Part shown: one piece after another, positions 1 through 8,872 of the stretch | Position numbering within the stretch: position 1 is the stretch's first letter | Layout: each line of letters opens with the position of its first letter | Assembly: GCF_900101765.1 (NCBI RefSeq) | Contig: NZ_LT627735.1 | Location: forward strand, 1,962,001 to 2,026,000 | Direction of reading: 5' to 3' | DNA length: 64,000 nt | Origin: Nonlabens sp. Hel1_33_55 | GTDB lineage: Bacteria; Bacteroidota; Bacteroidia; Flavobacteriales; Flavobacteriaceae | Notes under the pieces: model-generated | What the model was told of the DNA's origin: nothing | The model's input: only the letters and a program-made list of their open reading frames with translations | The model's database searches: none | Made by a program: the position numbers and the translations under genes

Positions 1-1413
1 GTCGACGGTCTCCAGGTTTATACCACGCTACAACCCAACATCCAGAAATATGCAGAACAGACGATGGAGCGCAACATGCAGCGCCTGCAAAAGTTGATGG
101 ATCAAAACTGGACCAGCAAAACAACTGAAGGCGGCAAAGAAGCGTTCATCGCCAGCATCATGGCTCTCCAGCCCAAAATCATCCAGATGAAGGAAAATGG
201 GATGAGCGACGAAGAAATTCTTGAATATTGGAAGTCCACCAAAAGCAGAAAATATTGGGAAATAGGCAAAGGCTTTGAGCCACGCCAGCAAAGTGTTGAG
301 GATAGCATTATAGGTTCCATCATCAGGTTGCATACCGGTATTCTGGCGATGAATTCTCGTAGTGGTGCGATTCTAGGTTATCTAGGCGGCATTGATTATG
401 GTTTCTCGCAGATTGATAATATCAAGGCAAAAAACCAAGTAGGTTCTACCTTCAAGCCTATCACTTATCTGACGGCGCTGGATCAGGGCATTGATCCTTG
501 TGACTACTATAACAACTCACTGCGCACCTACAGTAAATACGAAGACTGGCAGCCTAAAAACAGCAGCGGTGGTTATGGCGGTAGTTATAGTTTGCATGGA
601 GCATTAGCTAATAGTGTGAACACGGTTTCTGCAGCATTGCAGCTACAGGTTGGAGTAGATAATACGATTGATAAAGCACGCAAAATGGGAATCACCTCTG
701 ACATTCCAGAAGTGCCGTCCATTGTGCTGGGAACCGCAAACATTAGCCTGATGGAGATGGTAACGGCTTATGCGAGCATTTCTAATGGAGGCAATAAAGT
801 CAATCCGTATATGATCCAGCGCATTACTGAACAAGACGGTACCGTACTCTATGAGGCAAAACCTAAGTATGATGGCGGCGTTGCTTCTAGTGCGAGTATC
901 AAGAAATTGCAACAAATGATGGGTGAAGTCCTGACTGAAGGTACTGGAGCGAGTTTTAGTCGTTATAATGTTCCCTATAATATTATTGGAAAAACTGGTA
1001 CTACCCAAAACAACGGTGATGGCTGGTTTATCGCGGCCTCACCAGAAGTGGTCATAGGTTCATGGGTTGGTGCCCGCGACAAGCGCGTTCATTTTGAAAA
1101 AACCTATATGGGAAGTGGTGCTAATACCGCCATGCCTATGGTGGCGTCAATGTTTAAAAGCCTGAGCAGCTGGTCACGTCCTATGTTGACAAATTTTGCT
1201 TACGAGAGACCTTATTTCCCATGTCCAGCATTTACAGATCAAGTAGCTTCTGAAGCGACCAATTATTACAAAACCGACAGTACCTATCTAGAAGGTTTGA
1301 GGATCAAAGACAGTTTATTGCTTGCGCCAGTAATGGTCGTGGATAGTCTTGTGGTTGACAGTTTAGATATTCAAGTGCCCGTAGTGCAGGAAGAGCCGGT
1401 CGATAACCAGTGA
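1..1413 (+). CDS. Class A penicillin-binding protein (PBP1A-like), 3' part; 5' end outside window
   Basis: This is the transpeptidase half of a bifunctional peptidoglycan synthase, which polymerises glycan and cross-links stem peptides on the outer face of the inner membrane. The reading frame is open from base 1 and begins with DGLQVYTTLQPNIQKYAE, the usual entry to a PBP1A transpeptidase domain, so the glycosyltransferase domain must lie upstream. The three catalytic motifs are intact: STFK with the nucleophilic serine at bases 444-446, SVN at about 615, and KTGT at 991. The first internal ATG, at 64, is not a real start. The C-terminal tail is rich in Val, Asp and Glu. A DUF3124 lipoprotein follows on the same strand. 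Confidence 0.93.
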   Translation, partial: VDGLQVYTTLQPNIQKYAEQTMERNMQRLQKLMDQNWTSKTTEGGKEAFIASIMALQPKIIQMKENGMSDEEILEYWKSTKSRKYWEIGKGFEPRQQSVEDSIIGSIIRLHTGILAMNSRSGAILGYLGGIDYGFSQIDNIKAKNQVGSTFKPITYLTALDQGIDPCDYYNNSLRTYSKYEDWQPKNSSGGYGGSYSLHGALANSVNTVSAALQLQVGVDNTIDKARKMGITSDIPEVPSIVLGTANISLMEMVTAYASISNGGNKVNPYMIQRITEQDGTVLYEAKPKYDGGVASSASIKKLQQMMGEVLTEGTGASFSRYNVPYNIIGKTGTTQNNGDGWFIAASPEVVIGSWVGARDKRVHFEKTYMGSGANTAMPMVASMFKSLSSWSRPMLTNFAYERPYFPCPAFTDQVASEATNYYKTDSTYLEGLRIKDSLLLAPVMVVDSLVVDSLDIQVPVVQEEPVDNQ

Positions 1414-1468
1414 TATTTGGATTGATGAATTATTACCATTGAAAATATCCGCCATAAAACTGAATCCT

Positions 1469-1984
1469 ATGAAACGTTTATTCATTATCTCACTATTAGT
1501 TCTCGCTGCCAGCTGCGAGCATATGGATCCCAACATATCTGCAGAACGTACCGTAGAGCAACAATCACTTTCTGAAGCTCAAATCAGGCCGCTTGATAGC
1601 ACTATGGCTCGTCAAAAGGTATACGTTCCCATCTATTCTGACATCTATCAAAAAAGCCGCTATGATCGTACCTATCTCACGGCAACCTTTAGTATTCGTA
1701 ATACCAGCGAGCGTGATTCCCTATTTTTGAATAGGGTGGATTATTTTGATACACGCGGTACAAAGGTGCGCGACTATATTGACAAAACGATTTATCTACA
1801 GCCTTTAGAAACTATTGAATTCATAATTGAAGAGAACGATACTTTGGGTGGATCTGGTGCCAACTTCATGCTGGAATGGTACGGCAAGAAAACCATGCGT
1901 CCCGTATTTCAGGCCGTTATGATTGGTGGACTGGGCAACAAGGTATTCTCCTTCACTACAGAAGGTGTTGCCGTGGATGAGTGA
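1469..1984 (+). CDS. DUF3124 lipoprotein
   Basis: This is a 171-residue exported lipoprotein. The N-terminus, MKRLFIISLLVLAASC, is a type II signal peptide with lipobox LAASC, so Cys16 is the predicted lipidation site. The frame stays open upstream to a TTG at 1439, but that would put a poor leader before the signal peptide, so the ATG at 1469 was chosen. The mature part matches my memory of DUF3124 (KVYVPIYSDIYQKS, then a beta-rich domain with FSIRNTSERDSLF). The function of this family is unknown. It lies 55 bp after the PBP gene, possibly co-transcribed, and ends before a bidirectional terminator. Confidence 0.85.
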   Translation: MKRLFIISLLVLAASCEHMDPNISAERTVEQQSLSEAQIRPLDSTMARQKVYVPIYSDIYQKSRYDRTYLTATFSIRNTSERDSLFLNRVDYFDTRGTKVRDYIDKTIYLQPLETIEFIIEENDTLGGSGANFMLEWYGKKTMRPVFQAVMIGGLGNKVFSFTTEGVAVDE

Positions 1985-2011
1985 TAGTTGTTCTAAGGTT
2001 TGAAATTAGTT

Positions 2012-2027
2012 CGCTTTCGCGAAAGCG
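2012..2027. repeat. Dispersed 16-bp palindrome, copy 1 (intergenic)
   Basis: Perfect CGCTTTCGCGAAAGCG between the convergent DUF3124 and phosphoesterase-barrel genes, just before their shared terminator. Confidence 0.95.
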
Positions 2028-2053
2028 GAAAAACCACAAACATGACTACATAA

Positions 2054-2083
2054 AAAAGGCTGGAAGTTGAATTCCAGCCTTTT
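2054..2083. terminator. Bidirectional intrinsic terminator between convergent genes
   Basis: A 12-bp perfect stem (AAAAGGCTGGAA / TTCCAGCCTTTT) has a 6-nt loop and A/T runs on both sides. It can therefore end transcripts from both the plus-strand lipoprotein gene and the minus-strand gene that stops at 2102. Confidence 0.85.
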
Positions 2084-2101
2084 GTATTTGTAATTATAAT
2101 T

Positions 2102-5100
2102 TTAGAATCTGAAGCCTGCCGTGAATATGATACGGCTGTCTTCATCACTCACGTAATAACCTATGTTTGCAGTTATGGCCTGGAATCCGTTGATGAAAAC
2201 AGATCCACCGTAACTGTTCTTCCACTTTTCTGAGGTGTCTAGATCATCCCAAACGCGACCGTAATCAAATCCAGCGGTCACACCTAAGCGAATAGGCACA
2301 TATGAGGTGCGGAATTGAGTGATCCCGACTCTAAGGTCTGTGCTTTGGTAGAATGATGTTTGTCCCTGGAACCTGTCATTTCTATAACCTCTCAAACTGT
2401 TGTTTCCACCAACGGTTGCTGCATGGTAAAACTCATAGGTATTACCCAAAATAAAGTTTGCCTGTGCTTTTGTAGCAATAGCTGCGGCGCCACTCTCATG
2501 GATAGGATAAATGAATGATACTGTAGGTACCACATATGAAAATTCATTGTTGTATTCACTTTCCACATTGCGCTTATAACCTGCCACAAGACCTATTTCC
2601 ATACCGCGACGAGGATAGCTTATCAATCCTTGTTTGTTGTTGTAGTTAAGTCCAACCTCACCACCAGCGTAAAGCTGTCTATCAAAAACATCGTTGTTAG
2701 GACTAAATGCTGTTTCAATGAATCCACCTTGATCGTCAAACACCTCATTAGACTCTAGTCTTGCCGCAATGTGTGCTGTAAAGTCATCGTATTTCTTGTA
2801 TTTCAAGGACGGTTCAACATGCCATTGTTTGATTTGTGTACGATTGAAATCAAGATCAACTGCGTCATCATCATAGAACGTACCGTTTCCTATTCCAAAA
2901 AAGTTCATGGCGTAGTTCCCTGTAGTATAACGAGCATCCAGTCCTAAATTCCAATTGTAGAAAACGTGAGCAAACTCACCTGCATAATTGAACTCAAACC
3001 CTTGCGTTGCCGAGAAATACTGTGCGGATATGGAGTGCTGTGCAGTAAAAGGATTGCGCAGTAAACGATAAGTCGTATACGTATTATTCAAACCGAAATT
3101 CAAACCACTATCTGGATCAAAACCTAAACTAGGCAGAATCACATTAGTAGAATAAATACGTTTTGTAGGATCATAGTTGTTGAGATCATAAGAGTCTGTC
3201 AACATTTTATTTACCGGCGTATTGAACGTGTTGTTTTTAGAAGCATAATCAAACACTTTGACCTTGCGTCTATTATCAATGTTGTAGATGTCATTTTCTT
3301 CTCCACCAAAAATCTTTAGGTCGATATAATTATTTCCATCACCGGTTACATTGATGGTATCATCTCCATCTAATGCATACAACCATATTTCTTTAGTGAG
3401 ATCCTTATTGTAGCTATTTTCAAAAATCACCTTATCCTTTTGGGTAATTTTGATGTCTGTGATTCCGTTAGGTTTGCGTTCTACATCAATAACGTTGTCC
3501 TTAGTGGTAGCCACTATGGTTTCATAGGTTTTGAAGTAGTTGTAATAATCTTCAGCTATTTGTAACAAGTTAGCTCTACGTAGTTTTAGAGTCTCCTTAA
3601 TTTGATCTGTGTTCTCATCGATAGCATCTGGCAATAAGCTTGCAAATGCGTTGTCTATAACCTCATCTGTGAGATTATTTTGAAGGAATTCTGCTTGTGA
3701 TTTCCAGTCATTCCAGCTTGCCTCGTTGATAAAAGTTTTATCCAGATAAAAACCTGCATTATTGAAGGTCTTTATGTTTTGGATTTCTGGTGCATAAGTC
3801 TGCATGTTACGCGCTAGTGGCGCACCAAATTTTAATATCGCTGGAAAAATACCATCGTATTTGGGGAATGCTTGATCACGGTCACGTGGAATAGGAACGT
3901 ATACCTGAGTTCCATCTTCCTTTTCTGTCATTGCCCATCTCCATTGATCTTCATGACGATCCCAATCGCCTATCAACATATCAAAAAGTCTCGCTTTTAT
4001 GTATGCCGACTCATCTACTTGAGTATCCTTGTCTTCACGTATTTCAATGAGTAAATCTGCGGTACTGATAATGTCATCTGGATTTCCGAAAATCCCTAGA
4101 CCAATGTTTTCATCGCCCACATGCTCTTCAAACATGTACAGCTTATCGCCATAACTTTCGTTGAATCTTCCCAATCGGTTTTGCTTAGGTAAATACACCA
4201 CTCGCGGATTTGCATGATAGATATCTGCAGCATCCATGAGTTCATTCACCGCAAACTGCGCATATGGATGGGCCGAAGTATAGTAATCCTGTACGATGTC
4301 TTCAGCTACGGTATTTTTCATATAATCCATTACATAATGATCGTCAATGGAGGATTGTATGAATCGCAAGGCACTTTTACGTAATTCCCTTACAGTAAAT
4401 TCATTTTCATTATCGTCTATTAGACGAAGGCTTCTCGATTGGTTTCCACCACCTTCTGTGATGGCTCGAACGTTGTTCGGTAAATCTTCCAAGAATAAAA
4501 CTGGTGCGGTGATGTCCTTAGAATAAACCTCACGATAGTGATCGCCCCAGAACCACTTGTATAGACCTGACTTATCTGTTTCTTCTTTGGAATAAATGGA
4601 TGCGTCATACATATCGCCATATTCATCATTGGTATGGTATTCAAAATCTTCCAGACTACCTTTCTTAAGTTTGATTTGCGAGGTGTGTACCAATTGAACG
4701 TTAGATCCATCAACGGTAAATAATTCTACCTGTGAGCTTCCATCTTTATAAACAGTTAGCTTAGAAAATCCACGATCACTGGTAGAGAATATCTCTTTAT
4801 CTGAATTGTTACGAGTCATTTCAGTACTCGCAGTGGCACCACTCACGACTTGTGGTATGCCATCATCCATCAAAAACTGTAGGTTCTCGTGGTTTCCTGA
4901 TACAAAGACAACGTCTTGAAATTGGCTAGCAATAGTTTCCAATCTTCCTACTAGATATTGCATTTTGTTGCTGAAGTAAGATTGGTTTGAAAAACCACCC
5001 ATGCGCTCAAAAAAGCCACGACGATTTGCACTTAACAATGGATGGTGAATTGCAACTATGACGGTCTTATTCTGTTCATCCTTCATTTCATCTTTAAACT

Positions 5101-5698
5101 GAGTGAAAAACTGCTCTCTTGTTTTGATCTCACAATCATTATTGATGTAAGGATATTGATCCCAATCTTCTAGATACCACTGGCTATCAATCATGACAAG
5201 TTCTACCTCATCACTCAAGGTTTCACGCTCGATGGGACATCCATCGTTAGGCCAGAATTTTCCCTTACTATTGTCTTGTAGAAAAGATTCTAGATCATCG
5301 ATATTGTTGTGTCCGCCTTTGTTCCACTCGTTCTTTCCAGGAATGTATATCACCTCACCGTTGAAACCTTCCAGAGGATTCAATACGTTTTGAGTTAGAA
5401 AATCTTCTTCCTGCTTTCTTTGATTTTTATCTTTTGGGTAGCCGTTCTTTCTGGTGGTATTACCTAAAGCCACAAATGCAGCATTACTGTCATTCTTTGA
5501 TGCATTGACAATGGCTTGTAGAATCTCTGCAGACTTACTGTTTTTATCATCACCTAGATTAGCGGTGAGATAAATGCTTTTAGAAACTTCTTTACTATTT
5601 GTTGCATCCTGCGCGGTAACATTCGTAAAAAACAAAAGAAAAAAAGCAGAAAAAAATAGGGATGATCTTAAGGGTAGGTAATCTAAAATTGACTTCAT
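2102..5698 (-). CDS. Pseudo-phosphoesterase / CotH-like / BamA-type outer-membrane barrel fusion
   Basis: This is a 1198-residue exported protein with a signal peptide ending near TNVTAQ (residue 30). Residues about 40-300 have the layout of a calcineurin-like phosphoesterase, but several expected metal ligands are changed: LGN in place of LGD at 78-80, PGKNEW in place of PGNHDW at 120-125, and SGNHENLQ in place of a GHxHNLQ motif. HHP (about 218) is kept. Residues about 500-620 carry GDWDRHEDQW (about 577) and PRDRDQAF (about 604), which resemble the catalytic and metal-binding motifs of CotH-type secreted kinases. Residues about 830-1198 form a surface-antigen/BamA-like barrel with SLRGYR (about 1100) and a terminal AGFRF. 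The barrel call is firm, the degenerate enzyme call is fairly strong, and the kinase-like call is inference. Confidence 0.85.
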   Translation of the reverse strand: MKSILDYLPLRSSLFFSAFFLLFFTNVTAQDATNSKEVSKSIYLTANLGDDKNSKSAEILQAIVNASKNDSNAAFVALGNTTRKNGYPKDKNQRKQEEDFLTQNVLNPLEGFNGEVIYIPGKNEWNKGGHNNIDDLESFLQDNSKGKFWPNDGCPIERETLSDEVELVMIDSQWYLEDWDQYPYINNDCEIKTREQFFTQFKDEMKDEQNKTVIVAIHHPLLSANRRGFFERMGGFSNQSYFSNKMQYLVGRLETIASQFQDVVFVSGNHENLQFLMDDGIPQVVSGATASTEMTRNNSDKEIFSTSDRGFSKLTVYKDGSSQVELFTVDGSNVQLVHTSQIKLKKGSLEDFEYHTNDEYGDMYDASIYSKEETDKSGLYKWFWGDHYREVYSKDITAPVLFLEDLPNNVRAITEGGGNQSRSLRLIDDNENEFTVRELRKSALRFIQSSIDDHYVMDYMKNTVAEDIVQDYYTSAHPYAQFAVNELMDAADIYHANPRVVYLPKQNRLGRFNESYGDKLYMFEEHVGDENIGLGIFGNPDDIISTADLLIEIREDKDTQVDESAYIKARLFDMLIGDWDRHEDQWRWAMTEKEDGTQVYVPIPRDRDQAFPKYDGIFPAILKFGAPLARNMQTYAPEIQNIKTFNNAGFYLDKTFINEASWNDWKSQAEFLQNNLTDEVIDNAFASLLPDAIDENTDQIKETLKLRRANLLQIAEDYYNYFKTYETIVATTKDNVIDVERKPNGITDIKITQKDKVIFENSYNKDLTKEIWLYALDGDDTINVTGDGNNYIDLKIFGGEENDIYNIDNRRKVKVFDYASKNNTFNTPVNKMLTDSYDLNNYDPTKRIYSTNVILPSLGFDPDSGLNFGLNNTYTTYRLLRNPFTAQHSISAQYFSATQGFEFNYAGEFAHVFYNWNLGLDARYTTGNYAMNFFGIGNGTFYDDDAVDLDFNRTQIKQWHVEPSLKYKKYDDFTAHIAARLESNEVFDDQGGFIETAFSPNNDVFDRQLYAGGEVGLNYNNKQGLISYPRRGMEIGLVAGYKRNVESEYNNEFSYVVPTVSFIYPIHESGAAAIATKAQANFILGNTYEFYHAATVGGNNSLRGYRNDRFQGQTSFYQSTDLRVGITQFRTSYVPIRLGVTAGFDYGRVWDDLDTSEKWKNSYGGSVFINGFQAITANIGYYVSDEDSRIIFTAGFRF

Positions 5699-5855
5699 AA
5701 ATAGGTTTAAACAACGAAAGTCTTAAATCCATTGGTTTTGACTCAAGTGATTAACATATAACATACCAAAATTTATGAAAATTGGTTGATTAATTGCCTG
5801 TCAACAGATTTATGGACCACCAATACTGGTTGCAAACTGGATTGGTGGTTTTTAC

Positions 5856-5869
5856 GCTTTCGCGAAAGC
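5856..5869. repeat. Dispersed palindrome, copy 2 (intergenic)
   Basis: The 14-bp core GCTTTCGCGAAAGC. The outermost base pair of the 16-bp form is broken (C at 5855, T at 5870). It lies between the YeeE-like gene and the barrel fusion gene. Confidence 0.92.
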
Positions 5870-5895
5870 TAACTTCCAATAAACATCTAGATCTT

Positions 5896-6309
5896 TTAAT
5901 GAGGCAACTTACTTTTTAATAATCCGTAGAGGAAGGTTCCCAGCAAGGCTCCAAAGATTACAAGTAGTATCGCAGGAAAACCTGCGCCCAATAAAACGTA
6001 CATAGGTCCTGGACATGCACCGGCAAGCGCCCAACCCAAGCCAAAAATTATCCCGCCAATTAAGTATCTGGCGATACCCATATTCTTGGGTTTCAAGCTC
6101 ATGTCAGTACCATCAATGGTTTTAATGTTTTTCCGTTTGATGATCTGGATACCTACTGCTCCTATAACCAGAGCAGATCCTATGATACCGTACATGTGGA
6201 AACTCCCAAACTTGAACATTTCATAAATGCGGAACCATGATGCAGCCTCTGACTTGAACATGACGATTCCAAAGAAAATCCCGATAGCTAAATATGTGAT
6301 GTATCTCAT
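5896..6309 (-). CDS. YeeE/YedE-family sulfur transport protein, small half (DUF6691-like)
   Basis: This 137-residue membrane protein has about four hydrophobic segments and the motif GACPGPMYVLLGAG near residue 100. That is the cysteine-containing signature of the small YeeE/YedE partner proteins thought to move thiosulfate or other reduced sulfur across the inner membrane. It starts 3 bp after the larger YeeE gene (6313-6870) and must be its translational and functional partner; split pairs of this kind are common in Bacteroidota. The pair is the first transcription unit of the sulfur island, read from a promoter with a Crp/Fnr-type operator. Confidence 0.88.
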   Translation of the reverse strand: MRYITYLAIGIFFGIVMFKSEAASWFRIYEMFKFGSFHMYGIIGSALVIGAVGIQIIKRKNIKTIDGTDMSLKPKNMGIARYLIGGIIFGLGWALAGACPGPMYVLLGAGFPAILLVIFGALLGTFLYGLLKSKLPH

Positions 6310-6312
6310 GTC

Positions 6313-6870
6313 TTAAAAAATTAAAGGATAAATAATATGGATCATTACCAGACCACCTATGAAAAAGCCTATCACAGCGATCAATGATGGTACTTGCAGA
6401 TTACTCAATCCAGAGATAGCATGCCCAGAAGTACATCCACCGGCATATCGAGCACCGAATCCTACTAGAATCCCACCAATCAACAAGATGGCCAGATTGC
6501 CAGGGTTCATGAAATTTTCCAAACCAAATATTTCTGTGGGCAAATACGCCTCACCAGCACTTTCAATCCCATAGTCTTGAGAAAGTTGCTGTGCTATTTC
6601 AGGGTTGATCTCAACCGTATTGTCGCTCATGAAATTAGAAGAAATAAAACCACCAATAATAGCTCCCAAAACCACCATAAGATTCCAACGCTGTGCGCGC
6701 CAGTCAAACTTGAAAAAATCTGCCGCCTTACCAGCTCCCAGAGCAGAACAAGTGGTTCGTAGTGCCGACGACATACCAAATTGCTTGCCAACAAATAGAA
6801 GTAAAAACATCGTTAACGCAATGAGCGGCCCAGCAACGTACCACGGCCATGGATCATATATCCAGTTCAT
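6313..6870 (-). CDS. YeeE/YedE-family sulfur transport protein, large half
   Basis: This 185-residue inner-membrane protein has about five hydrophobic segments and the hallmark GGCTSGHAISG, whose cysteine is the proposed sulfur-relay residue of the YeeE/YedE (PmpA/TsuA-like) family. A second cysteine lies in the segment TTCSALGAG near residue 36. Its ATG (6868-6870) is preceded by a TAnnTTTG box and a GTAAC-N4-GTTAC operator. With the 137-residue partner immediately downstream it likely forms a two-subunit importer or exporter for thiosulfate or persulfide-type sulfur. The exact substrate cannot be told from sequence. Confidence 0.9.
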   Translation of the reverse strand: MNWIYDPWPWYVAGPLIALTMFLLLFVGKQFGMSSALRTTCSALGAGKAADFFKFDWRAQRWNLMVVLGAIIGGFISSNFMSDNTVEINPEIAQQLSQDYGIESAGEAYLPTEIFGLENFMNPGNLAILLIGGILVGFGARYAGGCTSGHAISGLSNLQVPSLIAVIGFFIGGLVMIHIIYPLIF

Positions 6871-6886
6871 ATTTTTAGATTTTGGA

Positions 6887-6930
6887 CAAAATTAGTGTAC
6901 TTGAAGCTTTATGAGTGTAACCTATGTTAC
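6887..6930 (-). promoter_or_regulatory. Promoter with Crp/Fnr-type operator upstream of the YeeE pair
   Basis: On the minus strand a perfect inverted repeat GTAAC-N4-GTTAC (6917-6930) is followed by a Bacteroidota -7 box TAATTTTG (6887-6894). The centres are 33 bp apart, which places the operator near -41/-42, the class II activator position. The design recurs at 10196-10240 and 11709-11753. The regulator is inferred to be the Crp/Fnr protein at 11749-12375. Confidence 0.72.
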
Positions 6931-6960
6931 TTCCCTCAATTATTTGATGGTTGATGAGTT

Positions 6961-6976
6961 CGCTTTCGCGAAAGCG
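6961..6976. repeat. Dispersed palindrome, copy 3 (intergenic)
   Basis: Perfect 16-bp CGCTTTCGCGAAAGCG. The symmetry extends by GTT/AAC to 22 bp (6958-6979). It lies between the YeeE promoter and the end of the serine hydrolase gene. Confidence 0.95.
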
Positions 6977-7015
6977 AACTTATTCACCAACCAATCAGAC
7001 TTGAATAATAAATAT

Positions 7016-8053
7016 TTATTTTTTAATAATATCCACAATACGGCTATACATCACCTCAGACATGCTCCAGTTATAACCTTCAAAGTCTACGGTATTGGTA
7101 AACTGAATCACGACAGCGTCGATGTCCTTATGATATTTTGCAATGGTTTGGTAGCCAGGAACAAGACCTGTGTGGTCATAAACATAGATGGAAGAATAAA
7201 TTTCCTGCTCTTCTTTATCGGTAAAAACCGTTCCCTCGTTTAAAGCTCTGATAAATTTCCCGAGATCTTGCGCTGTCGCGAGCATGCCCACATCATCATT
7301 CTTGAGATCACCTTCATAACCAACGTAATAACCGCTCATCACTCGATCCATGTCCACATCTTGAACGGAACCATAAGTATCATTCAGATTCAATGGATCT
7401 AAGATTTCTTCTTTCATATACTGGAATACTTCATAGCCTACGACTTTTCTTATAATCATATGAAGCAGTAGGTAATTAGTATTGCTATAGGCGTAATCCT
7501 TATCAGGATCAAAATCTGCGGGCTTGTCTAGAATTAGGGCGAGATTTCCTTCTTCGTTTTCTTTAGGTTGTGCCCAATAATTTTCAACGTCTGTGTAATT
7601 GGGAATACCACTACGGTGTTGCACCATCATCCTGATGGTGATGTCGTCTGCATTTTCAATTCTGCCCTTTAATTGTGGCAGATAAAAAGCGAGACTTTTA
7701 TCTAGCGATAGTTTGCCTTGGTGGGCAAGCCTTGCTACAGAAACAGCATGGTACAATTTTGATACACTAGCAATTTTAAAAAACGATTGAGGGTCTGCAG
7801 GAATTTTATTTTCTGTGTTTTTATATCCTGATGTGTAATGCCTTGATGGTTTTCCTTTCTGATCTACGTAAACGATAATCCCATCAAATCCATAATCTGC
7901 AGCTAAATCCATTTGTTCTTGAACGGTAGCAGGCAACGGCTTTATCCAGGCAAACACGATAGGCCACGGTACAAAGTATAGTGATATCGCCGTACCAGTA
8001 AGCAGTATGACCTGAAATATTCTTTTGGATCGAGATGTTTTTTTGGCGGTCAA
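7016..8053 (-). CDS. Serine hydrolase, beta-lactamase class C / ADCP-like family
   Basis: This 345-residue protein is anchored by one N-terminal hydrophobic segment (about 10-30) after a basic leader, so it acts in the periplasm or at the membrane. The penicillin-binding fold motifs are present: SVSK (nucleophile Ser near 95, Lys near 98), YSN (about 189) and HTG (about 292). Such proteins may be peptidases, esterases or modifiers of cell-wall peptides; the substrate cannot be assigned. The apparent start is TTG at 8053, because no ATG lies upstream in frame before the signal anchor. It sits inside the sulfur island but has no sulfur-related feature, so its link to its neighbours is unclear. 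Confidence 0.85.
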   Translation of the reverse strand: MTAKKTSRSKRIFQVILLTGTAISLYFVPWPIVFAWIKPLPATVQEQMDLAADYGFDGIIVYVDQKGKPSRHYTSGYKNTENKIPADPQSFFKIASVSKLYHAVSVARLAHQGKLSLDKSLAFYLPQLKGRIENADDITIRMMVQHRSGIPNYTDVENYWAQPKENEEGNLALILDKPADFDPDKDYAYSNTNYLLLHMIIRKVVGYEVFQYMKEEILDPLNLNDTYGSVQDVDMDRVMSGYYVGYEGDLKNDDVGMLATAQDLGKFIRALNEGTVFTDKEEQEIYSSIYVYDHTGLVPGYQTIAKYHKDIDAVVIQFTNTVDFEGYNWSMSEVMYSRIVDIIKK

Positions 8054-8146
8054 ATTGAATGGTTCTTGGATGGTTGTAAAATGGTAAAATCTTAATTGGG
8101 TCTTACTTATTTATCATTGACAAGAGAAACACATTTTCAAAATGCG

Positions 8147-8872
8147 CTACATAACATTCACATTAAACAGATAACCAATGATCGCCGTAATTCCCATGGC
8201 TAGGGTTCCCCAAAAGGTAATGCGCAATATAGGTCTAAGTATACTTGAGCCACCAGCTCTAGCCGATATAGCTCCCAAAAGAGCCAAAAACAAAATCGCA
8301 AAACCATATTGAATATACTCCATGGTATCCAGAGGTGCGAGATATGCCACAACTACTGGCAAAAACCCACCAACGGTAAAAGCAACGCCAGATGAAAAAG
8401 CTGCTTGCAGCGGCTTTGCCTCGGTCATTTCCATAATTCCTAGCTCATCCCGAGCGTGAGCCTCCAGTGCATTGTGCGAGGTAAGTTGCTTGGCTACTTC
8501 TAATGCCGTTTCTTTATTAAGACCTCTAGTTTCATAGATTTTGGCAAGTTCTATGAGTTCCTGTTCTGGTGTGTCCTGAAGTTCTTTTAATTCTCGAGCG
8601 AGATCAGATTTTTGGATATCAGTTTGAGAACTAACGGAAACGTATTCTCCAGCTGCCATTGAAAGTGCCCCTGCAACAAGTCCTGCTACACCAGCAACGA
8701 TAATGGCATCTTTCGAGCCACTCGCAGCGGCAACACCTATGATAATACTCGCCGTTGATAGAATACCATCATTTGCTCCCAACACGCCAGCGCGCAACCA
8801 GGCGCTTCTGTTGATATAATGCCTTTCTTTATTTTGCAACCCTACTCCTTTATTTAAACTTTTCCACATCAT
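8147..8872 (-). CDS. VIT1/CCC1-family metal (Fe2+/Mn2+) transporter
   Basis: This 241-residue inner-membrane protein begins after a short soluble leader with RAGVLGANDGILSTAS, the first-helix signature of VIT/CCC1 iron and manganese transporters. SMAAGEYVSVSSQ follows in the second helix region, then a cytosolic acidic helical segment (about 90-145) of the kind that binds metal, and three more hydrophobic helices. It starts inside the last 23 bp of the MBL/rhodanese gene, so the two are co-translated and presumably share the promoter at 10196-10240. Coupling a metal exporter to sulfide or persulfide chemistry would make sense for iron-sulfur homeostasis, but that is inference. Confidence 0.9.
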   Translation of the reverse strand: MMWKSLNKGVGLQNKERHYINRSAWLRAGVLGANDGILSTASIIIGVAAASGSKDAIIVAGVAGLVAGALSMAAGEYVSVSSQTDIQKSDLARELKELQDTPEQELIELAKIYETRGLNKETALEVAKQLTSHNALEAHARDELGIMEMTEAKPLQAAFSSGVAFTVGGFLPVVVAYLAPLDTMEYIQYGFAILFLALLGAISARAGGSSILRPILRITFWGTLAMGITAIIGYLFNVNVM

